This document shows, piece by piece, positions 56,512-64,000 of a stretch of 64,000 nucleotides of DNA. Every line of letters begins with the position of its first letter. Position 1 is the stretch's first letter. Below the pieces are notes generated by a model that saw nothing but the letters and a program-made list of their open reading frames with translations, was not told where the DNA came from and searched no databases. The translations under genes were made by a program, and so were the position numbers. This DNA is from Thermotomaculum hydrothermale (lineage in GTDB: Bacteria; Acidobacteriota; Holophagae; Thermotomaculales; Thermotomaculaceae): positions 2,056,501 to 2,120,500 of the forward strand of contig NZ_AP017470.1 in the NCBI RefSeq assembly GCF_016592575.1. The letters run 5' to 3'.

Positions 56512-58938
56512 ATGCCAGAAGATATTAGAAAAATTGAAATAGAAGAAGAGGTTAAAAAGTCGTACCTTGACTATGCAATGAGTGTCATTGTGGGCAGGGC
56601 TATTCCAGATGTTAGAGATGGGTTAAAGCCTGTCCATAGAAGGATACTCTATTCAATGTACGACATGAAAAATGACTACAACAAGCCGTATAAAAAGTCT
56701 GCAAGGATTGTCGGTGATGTTATAGGTAAGTACCACCCTCACGGTGATTCTGCTGTTTACGATGCAATTGTAAGAATGGCTCAGGATTTTTCTCTGAGGT
56801 ACCCTCTTGTTGACGGTCAGGGCAACTTTGGTTCAGTTGATGGAGATTCTGCCGCAGCAATGCGTTATACAGAGATAAGAATGGCTAAAATTGCCCACGA
56901 ATTGCTTAAAGATATTGAAAAAGAGACTGTACCATTTCAGCCAAACTACGACGGTTCATTAAACGAGCCTGTTGTTTTGCCTGCAAGGATTCCCAACCTT
57001 CTCGTAAACGGTAGCTCAGGTATTGCGGTAGGTATGGCGACAAGCATTCCTCCGCACAACTTAAACGAGGTTATTGACGGAATAATTGCTTTAATTGAAA
57101 ACCCAAACATAACTGTTAAAGAGTTAATGCAACATGTAAAAGGCCCAGACTTCCCGACAGGTGGAATAATTTACGGAATGTCAGGAATTAAAAAAGCATA
57201 TGAAGAAGGAAGGGGAAGGGTTGTAATAAGAGGCAAGGTAAACATTGAAAAAGTAAAGGGTGATAGGGATAGAATAATAATCTCTGAAATCCCCTATCAG
57301 GTAAACAAGGCAAATCTGATTACTAAAATAGCTGACCTTGTCAGAAACAAACAGATTGAAGGAATTGCCGATATAAGGGACGAATCAGACAGGGATGGAA
57401 TAAGAGTCGTAATAGAGTTAAAGAAAGGGGTAATTCCACAGGTTGTATTAAATCACCTCTATAAACACACCCAGCTACAATCTTCCTTTTCAATAATCTT
57501 TCTATCCCTTGTTAACCTTCAGCCAAAGGTTTTAAACCTGAAAGGTATGCTTGAAGAGTTTGTATCTTTCAGAAAAGAGGTTGTAATAAACAGGACAAGG
57601 TACGAGTTAAGAAAGGCAAGGGAAAGGGCACACATTTTAGAGGGCTTGAAAATTGCAATTGAAAACATTGACGAGGTAATTGCAATAATCAAAAAATCAA
57701 AAAACCCTTCACTTGCAAAGGAAAATTTAATAAAAAGGTTTAACTTCTCAGAAAAGCAGGCTCAGGCAATACTTGATATGAAACTCCAGAGATTAACAGG
57801 GCTTGAAAGGGAGAAGATACTTGAAGAATACAGAAACATTTTAAAGCTTATTGCCGATTTAGAGGATATTTTGAAAAGTGAAAAAAGGGTTTATTCAATA
57901 ATTAAAGATGAACTCCTTGCAATAAAAGAAGAGTACGGAGATCCAAGAAGAACCCAGATTATTCCAGATGAGCAGGAGTTTTCAATTGAAGACTTTATTC
58001 AGGAAGAGGATGTTGTGATTACCGTAAGTGGCGAGGGCTATATAAAAAGAACCCCGATAACCTCTTACAGAAAACAGAGGAGAGGTGGCAAAGGGATAAG
58101 GGGAACTTCGACAAAAGAGGAAGACTTTATTGAACATGTTTTTATTGCCTCAACCCATCAAACCCTTTTAATATTTACAACAAAGGGAAAATGCCACTGG
58201 TTGAAGGTTTACGATATCCCCGAGTATGGAACAGGGGCAAGGGGCAGGTCAATTGCAAACCTCCTTCAACTTGAATCAGATGAAAAGGTTGCAGCCTATG
58301 TTTCATTAAAGGAATTAGACCTTGAGGATAAATACATAGTCTTTGCAACTGAAAAGGGGCTTGTAAAGAAGACACCTGTGTCTGCTTTTTCAAACCCGAG
58401 AAAGAGTGGAATTATTGCAATTACTTTAAGGGAAGGGGACACGCTTATTTCAGCAAAGGTTTCAGGGGGAGACGATTTAGTCTTCATAGCAACGAGAAAC
58501 GGTATGTCAATCAAATTCAATGAAAAAGATGTAAGGCCAATGGGAAGGGCTGCAAGCGGAGTCAAGGGAATAAATTTGAGAAAGGGAGATATTGTTGTTT
58601 CAATGGACATTGTCTCAGACGACAACGATGTTTTGACAATATCTGAGTTTGGTTATGGAAAGAGAACTTCAATCAAAGATTACAGACTCCAATCAAGGGG
58701 AGGTACTGGAATAATCAATATGAAGGTAACTGAAAAAACAGGAAAGGTTGTCAAGGTATTAACAGTTGACGACAACGATGAGATAGTAATAATGACAATT
58801 GAAGGTAAAGCAATAAGGGTAAAGGTTTCTGGAATCAGTAGAATAGGGAGAAATACCCAGGGGGTAAGGCTTTTGGCTTTAAACGGAAACGATGTTGTAA
58901 CCGGTGCGGCAAAGATTGCAAGAAACGAACTTGATTAA
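56512..58938 (+). CDS. gyrA: DNA gyrase subunit A
   Basis: This 808-residue protein has the breakage-reunion domain with catalytic Tyr in [11 protein letters not shown], the QNFG-like [11 protein letters not shown], and the C-terminal beta-pinwheel. The gyrase-defining GyrA box is present as [10 protein letters not shown]. It lies ten bases after gyrB. Confidence 0.97.
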   Translation: MPEDIRKIEIEEEVKKSYLDYAMSVIVGRAIPDVRDGLKPVHRRILYSMYDMKNDYNKPYKKSARIVGDVIGKYHPHGDSAVYDAIVRMAQDFSLRYPLVDGQGNFGSVDGDSAAAMRYTEIRMAKIAHELLKDIEKETVPFQPNYDGSLNEPVVLPARIPNLLVNGSSGIAVGMATSIPPHNLNEVIDGIIALIENPNITVKELMQHVKGPDFPTGGIIYGMSGIKKAYEEGRGRVVIRGKVNIEKVKGDRDRIIISEIPYQVNKANLITKIADLVRNKQIEGIADIRDESDRDGIRVVIELKKGVIPQVVLNHLYKHTQLQSSFSIIFLSLVNLQPKVLNLKGMLEEFVSFRKEVVINRTRYELRKARERAHILEGLKIAIENIDEVIAIIKKSKNPSLAKENLIKRFNFSEKQAQAILDMKLQRLTGLEREKILEEYRNILKLIADLEDILKSEKRVYSIIKDELLAIKEEYGDPRRTQIIPDEQEFSIEDFIQEEDVVITVSGEGYIKRTPITSYRKQRRGGKGIRGTSTKEEDFIEHVFIASTHQTLLIFTTKGKCHWLKVYDIPEYGTGARGRSIANLLQLESDEKVAAYVSLKELDLEDKYIVFATEKGLVKKTPVSAFSNPRKSGIIAITLREGDTLISAKVSGGDDLVFIATRNGMSIKFNEKDVRPMGRAASGVKGINLRKGDIVVSMDIVSDDNDVLTISEFGYGKRTSIKDYRLQSRGGTGIINMKVTEKTGKVVKVLTVDDNDEIVIMTIEGKAIRVKVSGISRIGRNTQGVRLLALNGNDVVTGAAKIARNELD

Positions 58939-58961
58939 AATATAAATTTTTGGAGGTTAGC

Positions 58962-59609
58962 ATGAAATTTTTTATTGATACTGCAAATGTTGAAGAAATA
59001 AAAAAGATAAATGACATAGGCTTATGCGATGGAGTAACTACAAACCCCTCTTTAGTTGCAAGGGAAGGAAGGGATTTTAAAGAGGTTGTTCTTGAAATTT
59101 GCGACATTGTAAACGGTCCTGTTTCAGCAGAGGTAATATCCCTTGATTATGAGGGAATGATTAAAGAGGCTGAAGATATTGCAAAGTGGCATGAAAACAT
59201 TGTAATCAAAATCCCAATGACCGCCGAAGGATTAAAGGCTGTAAAATGGTGTGCTGAAAACAATATCAAAACAAATGTCACCCTTATTTTTACCCCTATG
59301 CAGGCTTTTCTTGCTGCAAAATCAGGGGCAACCTATGTTTCACCATTTGTTGGAAGGCTTGACGACATTGTGCACGACGGAATTTCAATAATTCCCGAAA
59401 TTAGGCAGATATTTGACAATTACTGTTTGCAGACTGAGATAATTGTTGCATCAATAAGAAACCCACTTCATGTAAGGGATGCTGCTTTATCAGGAGCAGA
59501 CATTGCCACAATTCCACCAAAGGTTGTTTACCAGCTTATAAAACACCCTTTAACTGATATTGGAATTAAAAGATTTCTTGAAGATTGGGAAAAGGCCAAC
59601 AAAAAGTAA
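58962..59609 (+). CDS. Transaldolase-like / fructose-6-phosphate aldolase family protein
   Basis: This 215-residue protein belongs to the small TalC/FSA group: [38 protein letters not shown] with the Schiff-base Lys, and SPFVGRLDD. The ATG 58962 follows GGAGG; an in-frame upstream start at 58950 would overlap it. It transfers or releases dihydroxyacetone units in sugar phosphate metabolism. Transaldolase and aldolase activities cannot be told apart from sequence here. Confidence 0.93.
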   Translation: MKFFIDTANVEEIKKINDIGLCDGVTTNPSLVAREGRDFKEVVLEICDIVNGPVSAEVISLDYEGMIKEAEDIAKWHENIVIKIPMTAEGLKAVKWCAENNIKTNVTLIFTPMQAFLAAKSGATYVSPFVGRLDDIVHDGISIIPEIRQIFDNYCLQTEIIVASIRNPLHVRDAALSGADIATIPPKVVYQLIKHPLTDIGIKRFLEDWEKANKK

Positions 59610-59622
59610 TTAAGGGAAAAAT

Positions 59623-61080
59623 ATGAAAAGGGATTTGCGCTGGTTTATTTCAGAACTTGAAAAAAAGGGAGACTTGTTGAGGGTAAAAGAAAAACTCTCT
59701 CCCATTCTTGAAATCTCTCAGTTTACAGACAGAATATCAAAAATGCACGGCCCTGGCCTCTTCTTTGAAAATGTTGAAGGGCACAACATACCTGTTGTTA
59801 CAAACCTATTTGGCTCAATGGAGAGAATGGCTATTGCATTAGGGGTTGAGAGCCTTGACGAAATAGGGGAAAGGATAGATGCTCTATTAAAAGAGTTAAT
59901 CCCCCCCCTTGAATCAAGTTTTTTTGATTCACTGAAAAAGTTGCCTTTGTTAAACGAAATAGCAAATTACAAGCCTCAAATTGTTAAAAAAGCACCCTGT
60001 CAGGAAATTGTCCTTCAAGGTGGAGATGTTGACCTTGAAAAGCTACCTGTATTAAAAACCTGGCCTAAAGATGCCGGTAGGTTTATAACATTGCCCCTTG
60101 TATTTACAAAGTCCCCTGACGGAAAGATAAATTGCGGAATGTATAGGATGCAACTTTACGATAAAACAACCACTGGAATGCACATACACATACACCACGA
60201 TGGGGCTAAAAATTTAAGAGATGCTGGTAAAAAGGGAGAGAGAAAGGTTGAGGTTGCAGTTGCATTAGGGGGAGACCCTGCAATGACATATTCTGCAACA
60301 GCACCGCTTCCACCAATGATTAGCGAATTGTTTTTTGCAGGCTTTTTGAGAAAAAAAGGATTGCCTGTTGTTAAGTGCAAAACAGTTGATTTAGTTGTAC
60401 CTGCCAATGCTGAGATTGTTTTAGAGGGCTATGTTGACCTTGATGATATGAGGATAGAGGGCCCATTTGGAGACCATACCGGTTACTACTCCCTTGCAGA
60501 TTACTATCCCACATTTCATGTAAAATGTATAACAATGAGAAAAGACCCAATTTACCCAGCCACAGTTGTTGGGAAACCGCCTCAGGAAGACTGTTATATG
60601 GGAAAGGCAACAGAGAGAATATTCCTTCCATTATTAAAGGTGCAGCTTCCAGAGGTTGTTGATATGAATCTTCCTATTTTTGGGGTTTTTCACAACTTTG
60701 CAATACTCTCTATTAAGAAAGAGTATCCTGGGCACGCAAAAAAGGTTATGAATGCAGTATGGGGATTGGGGCAGATGATGTTTACAAAGATAATAATTGT
60801 TGTTGATGAAGATGTTGATGTTCACAATCTAAATGATGTAATGTGGAGAGTTGGAAACAATGTTGACCCTAAAAGGGATATTCTCTTTACCGACGGGCCT
60901 CTTGATGTGTTAGACCACGCCTCTCCCATTGAAAGATTAGGCACAAAGATAGGTATTGATGCCACAAAAAAATGGAGTTCAGAAGGCTTTGTAAGGGAAT
61001 GGCCAGACGATATTGTAATGGAAACAGAGGTGGTTGATAAGGTTGACAAAATTCTTGAAAAAATGGGGTTAAAAAAGTAA
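59623..61080 (+). CDS. UbiD-family decarboxylase
   Basis: This 485-residue protein has the UbiD fold: [18 protein letters not shown] at the start, [27 protein letters not shown] and a long helical C-terminus. Such enzymes use prenylated FMN to decarboxylate aromatic acids, often in quinone synthesis. No ubiX flavin prenyltransferase is nearby, so the substrate is not indicated by context. Confidence 0.93.
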   Translation: MKRDLRWFISELEKKGDLLRVKEKLSPILEISQFTDRISKMHGPGLFFENVEGHNIPVVTNLFGSMERMAIALGVESLDEIGERIDALLKELIPPLESSFFDSLKKLPLLNEIANYKPQIVKKAPCQEIVLQGGDVDLEKLPVLKTWPKDAGRFITLPLVFTKSPDGKINCGMYRMQLYDKTTTGMHIHIHHDGAKNLRDAGKKGERKVEVAVALGGDPAMTYSATAPLPPMISELFFAGFLRKKGLPVVKCKTVDLVVPANAEIVLEGYVDLDDMRIEGPFGDHTGYYSLADYYPTFHVKCITMRKDPIYPATVVGKPPQEDCYMGKATERIFLPLLKVQLPEVVDMNLPIFGVFHNFAILSIKKEYPGHAKKVMNAVWGLGQMMFTKIIIVVDEDVDVHNLNDVMWRVGNNVDPKRDILFTDGPLDVLDHASPIERLGTKIGIDATKKWSSEGFVREWPDDIVMETEVVDKVDKILEKMGLKK

Positions 61081-61102
61081 AATCATGTTTGCCGCATTTT
61101 GT

Positions 61103-61179
<77 letters not shown>

Positions 61180-61285
61180 TTTTATTTTGCCTCGTTTTTG
61201 CTTTAAATCCCCTAAACTTGACTTTGTTTAAAAATTTTTTTAGTATACTAACTTATGAAAATATTTTCACAAATTAATATTTATT

Positions 61286-62893
61286 ATGTCTGGATTAAAA
61301 AAAATTAAAACAGGTAGTTTAAAAAATCAGATTTTTAGAAAAATAGTTTTAACAGCTTTTGTTATTCTTTTATCATTCGGGGCTTTGTTAACTATTTCCC
61401 TTTATTACACCAATATAAAGCTGGCAAAATCTATTATTGAGCAAAAGAATTTAGCTATTAACTATTTGGTAAGAAGCCACTTTATTAAATTAAAAAATTA
61501 TGTTGAAACTTTAAGCAGAATAAATGCAATTAGAAATGCTATTTACCTTGATAAAAAAGCAAAAAATCAGGTGCTGGAGATTTATAAAGCACTAAAAGAA
61601 AGTGATAAAGACATAAATTATATTTATTCAGGGTATAAGGATGGAAGCATTTTAATTAACAACTGGACTCCCCCCAAAAACTTTGATCCAAGGCTAAGGC
61701 CATGGTATATAACTGCGGTAAAATCATATCCTAAAACATCAGGTGGTATTCCTTATAGAGAAATAAAAACAAAGGAATGGCTTGTATCAATAAGTAAAGC
61801 ATTAATTGATGATAATGGCGAAATTTCGGGGGTGGTTTCTATAGATTCCTCTGCAGAGAACATTGCCTATAATTTACAGAAAAAAACAAAAGGATTTAAA
61901 ACTATTCAAAGTTATATTATCAATAAAAAAGGCAAAATATTGATAAACAGAAATAAAAATTTAATAGGTCAAAAGATTATTAATGTTGTAAATAAACCTG
62001 AAATTTTTAAAAAATCAAATGGAACATTTTCTGTCAAAATTCAGGGCAAAGAAAAAATTGCATACTACAGCAAACTGGAAGATCTAAACTGGATTGTTTT
62101 AACGATAATGGACAAAAATGAAATTCTTTTTTTAATTTTAAAGAAGATTCTAATTGCTATTGTAATTGCTATATTTATTTCATTAATAATTGGCTGGTGG
62201 CTTGCAAATGTTTTATCCAAGAAATTTCTAAAACCAATTTTTATGTTAAAAGGCAGGGTAGATGCTATTGTTAAAGGGTGTGAGATTTGTTGTTCAGATT
62301 ATAATTATCCTGAAAATGAAATAGGGGAAATTGCATTATCAATAGAAAAGTTAACAGAAAATGAATTGTTTAAAAAAAATGTTGAATTACAATCGGTAAA
62401 CAAAGAACTTGAGATAATGTCAATAACAGATTCTTTAACCTGTTTGTTTAATAGAAGGAAACTATATGAAAAGCTTATTGACGAATTTAACCGTGCTAAA
62501 AGGTATAACACAAATTTTTCAGTAATTTTATTTGATATAGATGATTTTAAAAAGATAAACGATACCTATGGACATCTTAAAGGGGACGATGTTTTAAGAG
62601 AAATTGCTAATATTGTTTTAAAATCAATCAGGAAAACTGATGTTGCAGCAAGATGGGGAGGAGAAGAATTCTTAATTGTTTGTCCTGAAACTACATTAGA
62701 ACAGGCTAAGATGATAGCGGAAAAGCTTCGCAGAGAAATTGAATGTTATGATTTTTCAATACCTCAGAAGGTAACAATTAGCGCTGGTGTTTTTCAATAT
62801 TCAGGTGAAAAAAGTATTAACGATTTGCTCAACAAATTAGACCAAAAACTATATCAGGCAAAGAAAAGTGGAAAAAATAAAGTTGTCTTTTGA
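61286..62893 (+). CDS. Membrane diguanylate cyclase with Cache sensor
   Basis: This 535-residue protein has a first membrane helix (about 20-42), an extracytoplasmic Cache domain (about 60-275, DPRLRPWYITAVKSYP, SGVVSIDSS), a second helix (about 287-307), a HAMP-like linker and a GGDEF domain (about 375-535). The active site is GGEEF, with the RxxD inhibition site (RKTD) five residues before it. It should make cyclic di-GMP in response to a small extracellular ligand. Confidence 0.9.
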   Translation: MSGLKKIKTGSLKNQIFRKIVLTAFVILLSFGALLTISLYYTNIKLAKSIIEQKNLAINYLVRSHFIKLKNYVETLSRINAIRNAIYLDKKAKNQVLEIYKALKESDKDINYIYSGYKDGSILINNWTPPKNFDPRLRPWYITAVKSYPKTSGGIPYREIKTKEWLVSISKALIDDNGEISGVVSIDSSAENIAYNLQKKTKGFKTIQSYIINKKGKILINRNKNLIGQKIINVVNKPEIFKKSNGTFSVKIQGKEKIAYYSKLEDLNWIVLTIMDKNEILFLILKKILIAIVIAIFISLIIGWWLANVLSKKFLKPIFMLKGRVDAIVKGCEICCSDYNYPENEIGEIALSIEKLTENELFKKNVELQSVNKELEIMSITDSLTCLFNRRKLYEKLIDEFNRAKRYNTNFSVILFDIDDFKKINDTYGHLKGDDVLREIANIVLKSIRKTDVAARWGGEEFLIVCPETTLEQAKMIAEKLRREIECYDFSIPQKVTISAGVFQYSGEKSINDLLNKLDQKLYQAKKSGKNKVVF

Positions 62894-63133
62894 AACAATC
62901 TAAAATTTTTTAATTTCTCTTGGCTAAAAAAGTAAAATTAGCAAAAAAAGTTTTTCTTATTTTATTTAATAAAATTTCTTTAAAAAACAAATATCTCTTT
63001 TGTTTGGTGTAAATAAAAAATTAAAAAAATGTGACATATCTCAAATTTTTTCTTGTCAAAAAAGTTTTCATATTTTAAAATTTAACTTATCAACCAAAGA
63101 AGGTTTTTTTGAAAATTTAGTGGGAGGGCATTT
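62894..63133. other. Gene-free AT-rich stretch
   Basis: No coding frame, tRNA or clear hairpin is visible. The sequence is A/T-rich with several A runs. I looked for a cyclic di-GMP riboswitch, because a GGDEF gene lies just before, and saw none. Confidence 0.5.
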
Positions 63134-63970
63134 ATGCGTGCGAAAAGATTGCTTTTTCTTATCTTTGTCTTTGGTCTATTTGTTATTAACCTTCAAGCAA
63201 AAACTGGAATTGCCTTTGTACATGGCAAAGGAGATGCTGATTTAGCCAATGCTTCTGTTGCCTGGGATTACTGGACAACCGACATGTTGAGGGCTGCAAG
63301 CCATGACTTTTCAATTCCTCTGTGTGTTTGCCATTACAATGGTGAGGACTATATGTGGGTTGCTGCCGATCAGGTGGCAGGGCAATTGTACGATTTTATT
63401 ACCCAGAATGGAATTGATGACCTTGTAATAGAGACACACTCCTTTGGAGGAGTTGTTATTAGGTGGATTTTTTCAAACCCTGATTGGGATTCCAGATATC
63501 CTACAATTATTAATGCCACAAGGTGGGTTAATGCAATTGCTGCACCTCAAAAGGGAAGTGAAGCCGCAGATTTTGCAGGAGACCTTGAAGGCTCATGGTT
63601 AACAGGCTGGCTTGTTGATTTATTAAATGAAAACACAAATTCCACCCACAATTGTAGAACAGACTGGATGGCTTATTATAATCAGTATTGGCTTAAAGGC
63701 ACTGAAGGTAGACCTGCCCTTCCAAAACCATGGTACTGGATTTCAGGGTATGGTTTATGGAATGATTATTGGACTAAATTCCATTATCAGGATATTGGTC
63801 TTGCCACACTGTCAGGTGTTGTTGGTATGCCTGGCGAAGATGACGGTATGGTTTCAGAGTATTCTGCGGAAGCTGTAGGTTACCAGTGGTTCAGGACAGA
63901 GGCAAACCATCACCACAACAGAAGAAACGACTATAAAAAAATCGGCGATGCCCTTGCAACCGATTTCTAA
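63134..63970 (+). CDS. Exported alpha/beta-hydrolase (lipase-like)
   Basis: This 278-residue protein has a signal peptide (about 1-21), an early GIAFVHGKGD oxyanion-like segment and a nucleophile elbow THSFGG (Ser near residue 105). A possible acid is in the GEDDGMV segment and the likely His is in the ANHHHNRR segment. GGGAGG precedes the ATG. It may be a secreted esterase or lipase; the substrate is unknown. Confidence 0.8.
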   Translation: MRAKRLLFLIFVFGLFVINLQAKTGIAFVHGKGDADLANASVAWDYWTTDMLRAASHDFSIPLCVCHYNGEDYMWVAADQVAGQLYDFITQNGIDDLVIETHSFGGVVIRWIFSNPDWDSRYPTIINATRWVNAIAAPQKGSEAADFAGDLEGSWLTGWLVDLLNENTNSTHNCRTDWMAYYNQYWLKGTEGRPALPKPWYWISGYGLWNDYWTKFHYQDIGLATLSGVVGMPGEDDGMVSEYSAEAVGYQWFRTEANHHHNRRNDYKKIGDALATDF

Positions 63971-63985
63971 TTTGCGGAGGAAGAT

Positions 63986-64000
63986 ATGAAATTTATGAAA
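63986..64000 (+). CDS. Start of next gene (truncated by window)
   Basis: GGAGG at 63976-63980 is followed by ATG at 63986 and an open frame (MKFMK) to the end. It lies 15 bases after the lipase-like gene and is probably co-transcribed. Nothing more can be said. Confidence 0.45.

Noticed and set aside
62894-63133. Possible cyclic di-GMP riboswitch next to the GGDEF gene
   Set aside because: No conserved GEMM core or paired stems could be found by eye in this A/T-rich stretch.

Overview
The window is AT-rich bacterial chromosome from what looks like a Gram-negative, lipoprotein-bearing organism. The cues are YidC with a large periplasmic domain, RlpA with SPOR, two-subunit glycyl-tRNA synthetase, GatB and a long GyrB carrying a TOPRIM insert. 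A low-GC deep-branching phylum such as Acidobacteriota is my best guess, but the sequence alone does not settle it.

Region 1 (1-14275, all on the minus strand) is a tandem array of Rhs-type polymorphic toxin cassettes. Each unit has a piece of one shared Rhs core (ending in the RGNP..DPTG motif in most units), a variable C-terminal tip, a small immunity-type gene, and a conserved GC-rich hairpin with a U-tract. Five units keep core, tip and immunity gene (1540-2490/775-1524, 2801-3910/2568-2789, 4509-5651/3993-4499, 9724-11661/9174-9740, 11987-13258/11748-11966). Others are eroded to an immunity gene with or without a core scrap. One core runs off the left edge. No full-length Rhs protein is present.

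Region 2 (14422-22409, plus strand) holds glyQ-glyS, a lipoprotein, gatB, an exported HExxH peptidase, pepT and a membrane protein. Region 3 (22406-34565, minus strand) holds dnaE, an exported lectin-fold-like protein, a two-gene ABC exporter, a large exported protein of unknown family, a TPR-GGDEF protein and trmFO. A two-gene exported cluster (34641-36862, plus strand) follows.

Region 4 (36893-48220, minus strand) is the classical left flank of a bacterial origin, in transcription order rpmH-rnpA-yidD-yidC-jag-mnmE-mnmG-[two parS]-parA-parB-bactofilin-accD-folC-rlpA, followed by a GYD-domain gene. Between rpmH and the origin sits a bacterial microcompartment operon (48313-51665). It has three EutN/CcmL pentamer genes, rpiB, deoC and an isocitrate/isopropylmalate-type dehydrogenase. 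It resembles the sugar-phosphate-utilising (SPU) microcompartments, but no hexamer shell gene is present.

Region 5: a putative oriC (51666-51970, three DnaA-box-like sites and a long AT-rich stretch) separates minus-strand genes on the left from plus-strand genes on the right: dnaN-recF-gyrB-gyrA, a transaldolase-like gene, a UbiD-family gene, tRNA-Pro(CGG), a Cache-HAMP-GGDEF protein and an exported lipase-like hydrolase. dnaA is not in the window.

The most interesting parts are the cassette array (recurrent breakpoints, exact long repeats, one toxin pair differing only at its extreme C-terminus) and the microcompartment operon, where DeoC and RpiB share an N-terminal helix and RpiB lacks the usual catalytic cysteine.
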